A DNA stretch of 8,613 nucleotides from Lachnoclostridium sp. UBA6475 (GTDB lineage: Bacteria; Bacillota; Clostridia; Lachnospirales; Lachnospiraceae): contig DJNB01000035.1 of the NCBI GenBank assembly GCA_002435545.1, positions 3,316 to 11,928 of the forward strand, written 5' to 3'. The notes beneath the pieces were generated by a model, which saw only the letters and a program-made list of their open reading frames with translations, made no database searches and had not been told where the DNA came from. The translations under genes were made by a program, and so were the position numbers. This document shows, in pieces, positions 1 through 6,624 of the stretch. How positions within the stretch are numbered: position 1 is the first letter of the stretch; every line of letters begins with the position of its first letter.

Positions 1-12
1 CTATATAGAAAC

Positions 13-50
13 ATAGTGTATGCTACGGCAGAAGCTATAACATACACTAT
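13..50 (-). terminator. Stem-loop downstream of rplS, possible weak terminator
   Basis: A perfect 10-bp inverted repeat (ATAGTGTATG at 13-22, CATACACTAT at 41-50) encloses an 18-base loop. It begins 24 bases past the rplS stop. On the minus strand the stem is followed by GTTTCTATATAG, which is only moderately T-rich, and the stem is AT-rich, so it is a weak intrinsic terminator at best. It could instead be an mRNA 3'-end stabiliser. The position, right after the last gene of the strand, is the main reason for the call. Confidence 0.5.
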
Positions 51-74
51 TAACAATAAACATGTTTGTAATTC

Positions 75-422
75 TTAGCGAACTAATTCTTTTACCTTAG
101 CAGCTTTTCCAACACGATCACGAAGGTAATTCAGTTTTGCACGTCTAACTTTACCAAGACGAACAATCTCAATCTTCTCAACGATTGGAGAATGAAGCGG
201 CCAGGTCTTTTCAACGCCGATACCATTGGAGTTCTTACGAACCGTAAATGTTTCACGGCTGCTTCCGCCCTGTCTCTTCAATACAACACCTTCGAAAACC
301 TGTGTTCTTTCACGGCTTCCCTCGATAACTTTTGCGTATACTTTTACCGTATCGCCAACGTGAAATTCAGGAATTTCACTTTTCATCTGTTCTGCTTCGA
401 TTTTCTTAATAATTTCGTTCAT
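75..422 (-). CDS. rplS: 50S ribosomal protein L19
   Basis: L19 of the large ribosomal subunit, which lies at the 30S-50S interface. The 115-residue length is normal for bacterial L19. Family hallmarks are all visible: the N-terminal helix, then FHVGDTVKVYAKVIEGSRER (residues 20-39), then the VFEGVVLKRQG strand (about 42-52), TFTVRKNSNGIGVEKTWP (about 58-75), the HSPIVEKIEIVRLGKVRRAK segment, and a basic LNYLRDRVGKAAK tail. The ATG has a clear AGGAGG at 430-435, spaced 7 bases. The gene has its own promoter and a leader of about 90 bases, and no other gene follows it within the window. In many Firmicutes rplS follows rimM-trmD; here the gene upstream is a HAD phosphatase, so the usual neighbourhood is broken. 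Identification is secure. Confidence 0.98.
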   Translation of the reverse strand: MNEIIKKIEAEQMKSEIPEFHVGDTVKVYAKVIEGSRERTQVFEGVVLKRQGGSSRETFTVRKNSNGIGVEKTWPLHSPIVEKIEIVRLGKVRRAKLNYLRDRVGKAAKVKELVR

Positions 423-513
423 TGTTGTTCCTCCTACTTGTTTTTGATGTTCTTAATGCCATTTTTGTTATGCCCTGCATAACGCACCAGAGGACCATCT
501 ATTTTTTAACAAC
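423..513 (-). promoter_or_regulatory. rplS 5' leader with hairpin, candidate L19 autoregulatory leader
   Basis: Between the inferred transcription start (about 513) and the rplS ATG lies a leader of about 90 bases. It contains a perfect 7-bp hairpin with a 3-base loop, GTTATGC-AGG-GCATAAC (467-483). An upstream GTCCT on the transcript can pair alternatively with AGGGC of this hairpin (one G-U pair), giving two mutually exclusive folds. Rfam describes an L19 leader family upstream of rplS in low-GC Gram-positives, thought to bind L19 for feedback control. Position and structure fit, but I cannot confirm the consensus match. The AGGAGG lies about 30 bases downstream of the hairpin. Confidence 0.5.
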
Positions 514-517
514 ATGA

Positions 518-536
518 AAAATATATCATATATTTT
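518..536. repeat. 19-bp AT-only dyad over the rplS -10 region
   Basis: AAAATATAT and ATATATTTT flank a single central base at 527, a perfect 9-bp dyad. It covers the -10 hexamer (520-525) and part of the spacer, so it lies upstream of the inferred transcription start and would act as DNA rather than RNA. It could be an operator, but runs of A and T make chance palindromes likely in an AT-rich promoter. Confidence 0.4.
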
Positions 537-548
537 GTTCTTCGTCAA
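520..548 (-). promoter_or_regulatory. Sigma-A promoter for rplS
   Basis: Minus strand reads TTGACG (543-548), a 17-base spacer, then TATATT (520-525). The -35 matches TTGACA at five of six positions and the -10 matches TATAAT at five of six. A TG one base before the -10 gives an extended -10. Transcription should start near 513. No intrinsic terminator is visible between the HAD stop (580) and this promoter, so read-through from the upstream operon may add to rplS expression. Confidence 0.8.
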
Positions 549-579
549 GTATTTTCTTACTTTTTTCGGCTGTTTTTCG

Positions 580-1236
580 TCAGTTTCCGCGTCCTAGGAT
601 AAGGGCTTCAAGCTCTTCTACGGTTTCAGCGGTAAAAGCCGGTGCGGCTGCATTGATCCGGTCTTTGTTTCCAAATCCATACAGAACACCGATACAGTCG
701 ATGCCGTTGTCTCTTGCGCCATGGATGTCATCCGGATGATCGCCGATCATGACGATCTGATCTTTTGGCAGATCAATCTGCGAAAGAAGCCAGGATAATA
801 CCTCGGTCTTTTTGTAGCGTCCCTCTTCCGGGACACTTCCGGCAATTTTTTCAAAATAAGGAAGAAAGCCAAAGTGCTCCAGAATCTCAGTGGCTGTTAC
901 AACCGGTTTTGAGGTGGCAACCATTGCCGGTATGCCACGTTCTTTCATATGAACCAGCAATTCTCGGATTCCCGGATACGGGGTATTTTCAAATTTGCCG
1001 GTCACATTATAATACGAACGGTAAATCTCGGTAGCACGCGCTGCCTCTTCTTCATTGAATCCATAAAATTTACGGAAGGATTCGGGTAATGGCGGGCCGA
1101 TAAAACAGCATAATTCCTTCCGGTCTGCGACCTTGATCCCAAAGGATTCCAAAGCATAAGAAACGGCTTTTGTAATTCCTTCGCTGGAATCCGATAACGT
1201 ACCGTCAAGATCAAACAAAAATAGTTTTTTATCCAT
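580..1236 (-). CDS. HAD-IA family phosphatase, Gph / 5'-nucleotidase-like
   Basis: A soluble haloacid-dehalogenase-type hydrolase of 218 residues. Counting from the chosen start, motif I is FDLDGTL with nucleophile Asp9 and acid/base Asp11. A C1 helical cap follows (about 15-85) and includes FIGPPLPESF, a pattern typical of the phosphoglycolate-phosphatase / 5'-nucleotidase-like branch. Motif II is ATSKP with Thr108/Ser109, motif III is a lysine near 142-143, and motif IV is GDHPDD (165-170). All catalytic residues are present. The frame extends to a GTG at 1240-1242, but AGGAG at 1242-1246 overlaps that codon and sits 5 bases before the ATG at 1234-1236, so the ATG is preferred. That ATG is 2 bases past the hisD stop, implying coupled translation. 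The substrate is unknown. A link to histidine synthesis (histidinol-phosphate) is suggested by position only, and the sequence does not look like the HisB phosphatase domain. Confidence 0.88.
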   Translation of the reverse strand: MDKKLFLFDLDGTLSDSSEGITKAVSYALESFGIKVADRKELCCFIGPPLPESFRKFYGFNEEEAARATEIYRSYYNVTGKFENTPYPGIRELLVHMKERGIPAMVATSKPVVTATEILEHFGFLPYFEKIAGSVPEEGRYKKTEVLSWLLSQIDLPKDQIVMIGDHPDDIHGARDNGIDCIGVLYGFGNKDRINAAAPAFTAETVEELEALILGRGN

Positions 1237-1238
1237 GA

Positions 1239-2537
1239 TCACTCCTGATCCTCAAAACGTACCGCAATGGAATTGGCATGTGCTGTCAGGTGTTCGGCGG
1301 CAGCAAATTCGATGATATCTTTGTGGATTGGCTCCAACGCTTCTCTCGAATACGAGATCACACTGGATTTTTTGATAAAATCGTCTACATTCAGCGGGGA
1401 AAAGAATTTTGCGGTTCCGTTTGTCGGAAGGACGTGGTTTGGTCCGGCAAAATAATCTCCCAAAGGCTCGCTGCTGTATTCTCCAAGGAAAATGGCGCCG
1501 GCATTCTGGATGCGGGTCATGGTATCAAATGGATCTTTGGTAATAATTTCCAAATGTTCGGACGCAATTTCATTGGCTGTGTGGATGGCGGATTTCATAT
1601 CCGGCGCAACCAGAAGATATCCATAATTATCCAGTGATTTGCGGATAATATCAGCACGGCTCAATGTCTGTAAAAAGCCTTCAATCTCTTTTTCTACCTC
1701 TTTTGCAAGGGTTTCGCTTGTCGTAACGAGGATGGCAGATGCCAGTTCGTCATGTTCTGCCTGTGACAAAAGATCCGCTGCAACATAGCGTGGATTGGCT
1801 GTCTCATCTGCCAGTACAAGAATTTCACTTGGACCTGCGATGGAGTCAATGCTGACATGTCCGTAAACGGCCTTTTTGGCAAGCGCAACAAAAATGTTAC
1901 CGGGGCCGCAGATCTTACATACTTTTTTGATGGAATCGGTTCCATAAGCAAGCGCTCCGATTGCTTGTGCACCGCCAACTTTATATACTTCGGTGGCACC
2001 GGCAAGATGTGCTGCAACCAGTGTGACAGGGGTTACTTTTCCATCTTTTCCCGGAGGTGTCGTCATGACAATACGTTTTACCCCGGCTGTTTTGGCAGGG
2101 ATAATATTCATCAATACACTGGATGGATACGCTGCTTTTCCGCCGGGAACATAAACACCTACACTTTCCAGAGCCGTGATACGCTGTCCGAGGATAACAC
2201 CATCTTCTCTTGTCTCAAACCAACTGTTGCGAAACTGCTTTTCGTGAAAATCACGGATGTTTGCCAGCGATTTTTTCATAACTTCGATCAGAGAATCGTC
2301 GACCTGGTCGTAAGCTTCTTTGATCTCCTCTTCGGTCACTTTGATCGTATCTTTTGTGATGACCGCTTTATCAAATTTTTCGGTATACGCAAAAAGCGCC
2401 TTATCACCGTTTTCTTTCACATCATTTAAAATCTCTGCAACCGTATCCTGATACGTATCGTATTGGTTCGGACTGCGCTTTAAGAGATTTTCCAAAATGT
2501 TATCAATGGAAGATTCTTCCAATTTCATGCATTTCAT
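1239..2537 (-). CDS. hisD: Histidinol dehydrogenase
   Basis: HisD catalyses the last two steps of histidine synthesis, oxidising L-histidinol through histidinal to histidine with two NAD+ and a bound Zn2+. The 432-residue length is usual for the family. The signature IDSIAGPSEILVLADE starts at residue 230 and continues into AADLLSQAEHD. Residues equivalent to the Escherichia coli Zn ligands are Gln259, His262, Asp361 and His420, and the catalytic pair is Glu327-His328 (SEHLE), all intact. GGKAAYPSS (132-140) and the CGPGN loop (210-214) are also typical. The ATG at 2535-2537 has AAGGTG (2545-2550) 7 bases upstream; an in-frame ATG at residue 4 would be too far away. It follows hisG after 19 bases and its stop nearly abuts the HAD start. 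Confidence 0.98.
   Translation of the reverse strand: MKCMKLEESSIDNILENLLKRSPNQYDTYQDTVAEILNDVKENGDKALFAYTEKFDKAVITKDTIKVTEEEIKEAYDQVDDSLIEVMKKSLANIRDFHEKQFRNSWFETREDGVILGQRITALESVGVYVPGGKAAYPSSVLMNIIPAKTAGVKRIVMTTPPGKDGKVTPVTLVAAHLAGATEVYKVGGAQAIGALAYGTDSIKKVCKICGPGNIFVALAKKAVYGHVSIDSIAGPSEILVLADETANPRYVAADLLSQAEHDELASAILVTTSETLAKEVEKEIEGFLQTLSRADIIRKSLDNYGYLLVAPDMKSAIHTANEIASEHLEIITKDPFDTMTRIQNAGAIFLGEYSSEPLGDYFAGPNHVLPTNGTAKFFSPLNVDDFIKKSSVISYSREALEPIHKDIIEFAAAEHLTAHANSIAVRFEDQE
1242..1246 (-). promoter_or_regulatory. Ribosome binding site that sets the HAD gene start
   Basis: AGGAG lies inside the hisD 3' end. It overlaps the GTG at 1240-1242 but is 5 bases ahead of the ATG at 1234-1236, so it selects the ATG. 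Confidence 0.75.
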
Positions 2538-2556
2538 ATCATGTCACCTTTCTTTC

Positions 2557-3204
2557 TTAGTTTTCGGATGTCAATGTATTTTTTAAATCTTTTACAATTT
2601 TTGTAATTCGTTCGCGCTGCATTTTCATACTTGCTTCATTTACAACGACGCGCGCGGAAAGCGGACAGATCTCTTCGAGTACTTCCAATCCGTTTTCACG
2701 CAGTGTAGAACCTGTCTCTACGATATCTACGATAACTTCAGAAAGTCCTACGATCGGAGCCAGTTCGACCGAGCCGTTTAATTTTACAATTTCTACATTC
2801 TGGTGCTTTTTATTGTAAAAATAGTCTTTTGCAATTTTAGGGTACTTGGAAGCCACACGGATGATCTGGTTCGTCTTTAATAACTCTTTGGCACTTGCCG
2901 GGCCTGCAACGCACATACGGCATTTTCCAAGGCCAAGATCAAGCACTTCGAGAATCTTTCGGCCCTCTTCCAAAATGGTATCACTTCCAACAACACCAAT
3001 GTCTGCGGCACCGTATTCTACATATGTAGGCACATCCGAGGTTTTGGAAAGAAAGAATTTTAATTTCAATTCTTCATTGACAAAGATGAGTTTGCGGGTG
3101 TCTTTGTCTTTCATCTCTTCACAGGTAATGCCGGTCTGTTCCAGTAATTGTAACGTCTGTTTTGCCAGACGTCCTTTTGCCAGCGCAATCGTTATATATT
3201 TCAT
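2557..3204 (-). CDS. hisG: ATP phosphoribosyltransferase catalytic subunit, short form
   Basis: HisG condenses ATP with PRPP to give phosphoribosyl-ATP, the committed step of histidine synthesis. The protein is 215 residues, the short (HisG_S) form that lacks the C-terminal regulatory domain of the roughly 300-residue long form and needs HisZ as partner. It starts with ITIALAKGRLA (4-14), has EYGAADIGVVGSDTILEEG (63-81), the LNGSVELAPIVGLSE segment, and the PRPP-binding signature DIVETGSTLREN (160-171). The frame opens at a TTG at 3217-3219, but GGAGGG (3212-3217) overlaps that codon and is spaced 7 bases from the ATG at 3202-3204. That ATG overlaps the hisZ stop as ATGA, so the two subunits are translationally coupled. 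Feedback inhibition by histidine in this type of enzyme depends on HisZ. Confidence 0.97.
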   Translation of the reverse strand: MKYITIALAKGRLAKQTLQLLEQTGITCEEMKDKDTRKLIFVNEELKLKFFLSKTSDVPTYVEYGAADIGVVGSDTILEEGRKILEVLDLGLGKCRMCVAGPASAKELLKTNQIIRVASKYPKIAKDYFYNKKHQNVEIVKLNGSVELAPIVGLSEVIVDIVETGSTLRENGLEVLEEICPLSARVVVNEASMKMQRERITKIVKDLKNTLTSEN

Positions 3205-4445
3205 TTGGTTTCCCTCCAATTGGTATTTTCACGTTCAAATTGTGTGCATTTTCCGGCTTCCACATAGATGATCCGGGAAATCTGATTGCGGACTGCATAG
3301 TCTTCATAGAGATCCATCGGAGTGGCAGCATTTTTCCGCATGGTAAGTACACAATGTCCTTTGGTGCGTTCTTCGTTTGCCAGCTGTATTGCTTCTTTGC
3401 GGTTGGCAGAACGATACAGAACAAGGATGCCGGACTGGTCGGTCTCAATGTCTACTTCCTGGCTGGCAAGAGCATTCATCAACTGATCCAAAACAATCGC
3501 TAAACCGACCGCAGAGGCTTTCTTGCCAAACTGTTCGATCAGGTTGTCGTAGCGGCCGCCGGTCACCAGAGCTTCGCCGGTTCCATAGGTATAGGCTTTG
3601 AAAATAATGCCGGTATAGTAATCGTAATGGTTGAGCATACTCAGATCGTAAGTGATATTCTGCTCCAGACCATAACTGACTAAGATATCATATACCGTAT
3701 CCAGACGGTCAAGGGCTTCAATTGCTTCCTGACGCGTCACACATTTTCTGGCATATTCCAGAACTTCTTTTCCCCCGAAAAGATCCGGAAGACGGATCAG
3801 AAATTCTTTCAGATTGGCAGAAATATTCTGTGATTCCATCATCTCTTCTACGGCAAAAATATTTTTATTGGCAACATATTTTTTGTATTCTGCGATTTCG
3901 TCTTTATTAAAATGAGCTTCTTCCAAAATTCCCCGAATCAGACCGGCATGTCCGACATCAATCTTAAACTCCTTCAATCCGGATTTTGCCAGACATTCTA
4001 CGGTAAGTGCGATCATTTCCGCGTCGGCATCGGAACTTCCGTCGTTCATCAATTCCGCGCCGATCTGTGAGATTTCAGACATTTTCCCCTGATATCCGCG
4101 GCGGTGGATAAACGTGCTTCCGCAATAGGACAGGCGGATCGGCATCGTCTCCTGCTCATAGTATTTGGCGACGCAGCGCGCAATGGATGGCGTAATATCC
4201 GGGCGGAGTACCAAGGTGTTATTGTACTGGTCAAAAAATTTAAACATATCCTTGGAAGCTACGGTTCCGCGCTCTCTATTAAAAATATCGAAAAATTCAT
4301 AGGTAGGAGTCTGAATGTCCTTAAATCCATAGGATTTCATGATTTTATGGATATCTGCTTCAATTTTTCTGCGTTTTTCACATTCAATTCCGTAAATATC
4401 CCGCACTCCTTCGGGAGTAAATAGTAAACTTTGTTCGTAACTCAT
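3201..4445 (-). CDS. hisZ: ATP phosphoribosyltransferase regulatory subunit
   Basis: HisZ is a catalytically inactive histidyl-tRNA synthetase paralogue that forms a hetero-octamer with short HisG and carries the histidine regulatory site. The 414-residue protein has the class II synthetase fold: FTPEGVRDIYG near the start, a motif-1-like TPTYEFFDIF (46-55), LRPDITPSIAR (80-90), a motif-2 region from about 104 to 133 ending ISQIGAELM, YDYYTGIIFKAYT (274-286) at the histidine pocket, and motif-3-like GGRYDNL...VGLAIVLDQL (296-322). HisRS carries an LVRGLDYYT-type pocket sequence where this protein has NHYDYYTGIIF, which supports HisZ over HisRS. The last ~90 residues (about 335-414) form a separate alpha/beta-looking segment of unclear role. 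GGAG at 4453-4456 is 7 bases before the ATG. The gene starts 17 bases after ilvA and overlaps hisG by 4. Confidence 0.96.
   Translation of the reverse strand: MSYEQSLLFTPEGVRDIYGIECEKRRKIEADIHKIMKSYGFKDIQTPTYEFFDIFNRERGTVASKDMFKFFDQYNNTLVLRPDITPSIARCVAKYYEQETMPIRLSYCGSTFIHRRGYQGKMSEISQIGAELMNDGSSDADAEMIALTVECLAKSGLKEFKIDVGHAGLIRGILEEAHFNKDEIAEYKKYVANKNIFAVEEMMESQNISANLKEFLIRLPDLFGGKEVLEYARKCVTRQEAIEALDRLDTVYDILVSYGLEQNITYDLSMLNHYDYYTGIIFKAYTYGTGEALVTGGRYDNLIEQFGKKASAVGLAIVLDQLMNALASQEVDIETDQSGILVLYRSANRKEAIQLANEERTKGHCVLTMRKNAATPMDLYEDYAVRNQISRIIYVEAGKCTQFERENTNWRETK
3212..3217 (-). promoter_or_regulatory. Ribosome binding site that sets the hisG start
   Basis: GGAGGG within the end of hisZ is 7 bases before the hisG ATG. 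It overlaps the alternative TTG start at 3217-3219, which rules that start out. Confidence 0.85.
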
Positions 4446-4462
4446 GATTATTCTCCGTTCTT

Positions 4463-5683
4463 TTATTGATAAATCGCTGTAGGCATCTGATTTTTTGGAC
4501 AGTAGCCGGCATCTTTTAATGCCTGGATGATGGATTCCTTGTGTTCATGTCCAAAAGCTTCCATCGTAATCGTAAGCTCTACTGCAGCATTCCGGTTGAT
4601 GCTGACAAACTGGTTATGCTCCAGACGGATGATATTTCCCTGTGCTTTGGCGATGACTTCCGCGACATGAAGCAGTTCACCCGGACGATCCGGAAGTTCA
4701 ACGGATACGGTAAATACACGTCCACGCTGGATCAATCCGTGCTGAACGACCGAAGCAATCGTAATAACATCCATATTTCCACCGCTCAGAATGGAAACGA
4801 CTTTTTTGCCACGGATATCTAATTTTTTCAAGGCAGCCACGGTAAGCAGTCCGGAATTTTCTACGACCATTTTGTGATTTTCCATCATATCCAGGAAGTT
4901 TACGATCAGATCATGATCGTCTACGGTGATGATATCGTCAATGTTTTTCTGAATGTATGGGAAAATATTGGATCCCGGTGTTTTTACGGCAGTACCGTCG
5001 GCAATCGTACTTACCCCGGGCAGTGAAGTGACTTCCCCATTTTTCAGGGATACCTGCATACAGTTTGCACCTGCCGGCTCTACTCCGATCACAGTAATGT
5101 TCGGATTCAATAATTTGGCAAGGGTGGATACCCCGCAGGCAAGTCCGCCGCCACCGATCGGTACGAGAATGATATCGACGGTAGGAAGCTCTTTAAAGAT
5201 TTCCATTGCGATCGATCCCTGTCCGGTAGCAACGACTTCGTCATCAAATGGATGGACAAATGTATAGCCGTTTTCTTCCGCCAGTTTCATGGCGTGGGCG
5301 CAGGCATCATCGTACACATCTCCGTGCAAAACGACTTCGGCGCCGTAACTCTTGGTACGGTTTACTTTAATCAATGGGGTTGTCGTAGGCATGACGATCA
5401 CGGCTTTTACTCCAAAGATTTTAGCAGCGTAAGCAACTCCCTGTGCATGGTTTCCGGCAGAGGCAGTGATCAGGCCTTTGGCACGTTCTTCTTCGGAAAG
5501 GGTGCTGATCTTGTAATAGGCACCACGTACTTTATAGGCACCGGTGTATTGCATGTTTTCCGGTTTAAAGTAAACTTTCGCCCCTGTCTGGGCGCTGTAA
5601 TACTCGCTGTAGATCAAATTGGTAGGAAGGATGACTTCCTTTACACGTTCGCTTGCTTCTTCAAATTTATCTAGTGTCATCAT
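4463..5683 (-). CDS. ilvA: Threonine ammonia-lyase (threonine dehydratase) with C-terminal ACT domain
   Basis: A PLP-dependent fold-type II enzyme that deaminates L-threonine to 2-oxobutyrate, the first dedicated step of isoleucine synthesis. Residue numbers here count from the upstream ATG at 5701. PENMQYTGAYKVRGA carries the Schiff-base Lys57, SAGNHAQG (81-88) is the substrate loop, GGGGL (183-187) binds PLP phosphate, and SGGNMD (306-311) closes the catalytic domain. Residues about 328-405 form one ACT domain (VFTVSVELPDRPGELLHVAE). This architecture of ~400 residues differs from the E. coli biosynthetic IlvA, which has a larger double ACT-like region. GGAGG (5695-5699) overlaps the ATG at 5701 and lies 11 bases ahead of the ATG at 5681-5683, so the latter (406 residues) is preferred; an ATG at 5678-5680 is also possible. 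Whether the enzyme is biosynthetic or catabolic in vivo cannot be decided from sequence. Confidence 0.95.
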   Translation of the reverse strand: MMTLDKFEEASERVKEVILPTNLIYSEYYSAQTGAKVYFKPENMQYTGAYKVRGAYYKISTLSEEERAKGLITASAGNHAQGVAYAAKIFGVKAVIVMPTTTPLIKVNRTKSYGAEVVLHGDVYDDACAHAMKLAEENGYTFVHPFDDEVVATGQGSIAMEIFKELPTVDIILVPIGGGGLACGVSTLAKLLNPNITVIGVEPAGANCMQVSLKNGEVTSLPGVSTIADGTAVKTPGSNIFPYIQKNIDDIITVDDHDLIVNFLDMMENHKMVVENSGLLTVAALKKLDIRGKKVVSILSGGNMDVITIASVVQHGLIQRGRVFTVSVELPDRPGELLHVAEVIAKAQGNIIRLEHNQFVSINRNAAVELTITMEAFGHEHKESIIQALKDAGYCPKNQMPTAIYQ

Positions 5684-5694
5684 GGTTGTTATGT

Positions 5695-5699
5695 CCTCC
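5695..5699 (-). promoter_or_regulatory. Ribosome binding site that decides the ilvA start
   Basis: GGAGG is part of the first codons of the longest possible ilvA frame (ATG at 5701), so that ATG cannot use it. It serves the ATG at 5683 (11-base spacing) or 5680 (14-base spacing). Confidence 0.65.
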
Positions 5700-5703
5700 A
5701 TTT

Positions 5704-6624
5704 TTATTCAAATAATGCATCGACAAAAGCGTCAGCATCAAATTTTTGTAAATCTTCAATTCCTTCTCCAATACCAATGTATTTGACAGGAATTCCCAGT
5801 TCGGACTGAATGGCGATCGCAATACCGCCCTTTGCAGTTCCGTCGAGTTTGGTTAAGATAACGCCGGTGATATCGGTTACTTCACTAAACTGTCTGGCTT
5901 GCACCAAAGCATTTTGTCCGGTCGTTCCATCTACGACAATAAAGGTTTCAAGATGGGCATCGGCGTATTCATTTTCAATGATCTTATATATTTTATGAAG
6001 TTCTGCCATCAGGTTCTTTTTGTTATGAAGACGTCCGGCAGTATCGCACAGAAGAAGGTCGGTTTTTCTGGCTTTTGCTGCTGCAACCGCATCGTAAACG
6101 ATGGAAGCGGGATCGGCTCCTTCCTGTCCGGCGATGATCTCCACTCCGGCACGGTTGGACCATTCTTTTAACTGATCGATCGCTCCGGCACGGAATGTAT
6201 CGGCAGCGGCTAAAAGAACTTTCTTTCCCGAATCTTTCAACTGATGGGAAAGTTTTCCCACACTGGTTGTCTTTCCGACGCCGTTTACTCCGATAAATAA
6301 TACAACGGACTTTTTATTTTCAAAATCATAAGCGCCCTCATCAACGCGCATCTGCTCTTTGATGGAATCTTTTAACAATTCCCGGCACAGAGATGCCTCT
6401 TTGATCTTCTGTTCTTTTACTTTTTCCTGAAGATCCTCGATGATCCGTGTCGTCGTCTCCATTCCGATATCTGCCATAACGAGCTGCTCTTCCAGCTCTT
6501 CATAAAAATCGTCATCAATTTCAGAAAAACCTGAAAAAACCGCATTCATACCGGATACAAAAGAATCTCTGGTCTTTGACAGACCACTTTTCAGTCTTCC
6601 AAAAAATCCTTTTTTTTCACTCAT
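5704..6624 (-). CDS. ftsY: Signal recognition particle receptor FtsY
   Basis: FtsY is the SRP-family GTPase that docks SRP-ribosome complexes at the membrane for co-translational insertion of membrane proteins. The 306-residue form has a short basic N-terminus (EKKGFFGRLKSGLSKTRDSF) in place of the long acidic A domain of E. coli FtsY, as is usual in Firmicutes. The N domain spans about 30-95 and the G domain follows: P-loop GVNGVGKTT (112-120), DTFRAGA (142-148), DTAGRLHNK (194-202), TKLDG (258-262) and GIGEGIEDLQKFD (284-296). All are intact. The ATG at 6622-6624 has GGAG (6632-6635) 7 bases upstream; an earlier in-frame ATG at 6648 would add eight residues inside smc and lacks such a site. 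The gene overlaps the smc end by 8 bases (ATGAGTGA), so translation is coupled. Confidence 0.97.
   Translation of the reverse strand: MSEKKGFFGRLKSGLSKTRDSFVSGMNAVFSGFSEIDDDFYEELEEQLVMADIGMETTTRIIEDLQEKVKEQKIKEASLCRELLKDSIKEQMRVDEGAYDFENKKSVVLFIGVNGVGKTTSVGKLSHQLKDSGKKVLLAAADTFRAGAIDQLKEWSNRAGVEIIAGQEGADPASIVYDAVAAAKARKTDLLLCDTAGRLHNKKNLMAELHKIYKIIENEYADAHLETFIVVDGTTGQNALVQARQFSEVTDITGVILTKLDGTAKGGIAIAIQSELGIPVKYIGIGEGIEDLQKFDADAFVDALFE

Noticed and set aside
406..480. 24-codon minus-strand frame starting in the rplS leader and overlapping the rplS start
   Set aside because: It has no ribosome binding site, starts inside the hairpin and reads through the rplS Shine-Dalgarno. It is more simply leader RNA.
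192..482. Plus-strand open frame over rplS, and the other plus-strand frames across the window
   Set aside because: They lie opposite well-supported minus-strand genes, show no recognisable family features and reflect antisense of real coding sequence.
549..579. Intrinsic terminator after the HAD gene
   Set aside because: The stretch is A/T-rich with no stable inverted repeat, so no terminator can be supported.
1237..1242. GTG start for the HAD gene giving a hisD overlap
   Set aside because: The AGGAG overlaps that GTG and is properly spaced only for the ATG at 1236.
3205..3219. TTG start adding five residues to HisG
   Set aside because: The GGAGGG would lie on and after that codon, and family members start at MKYITIALAKGR.
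4446..4462. T-box or attenuator ahead of the his genes
   Set aside because: The ilvA-hisZ gap is only 17 bases and holds just a ribosome binding site.
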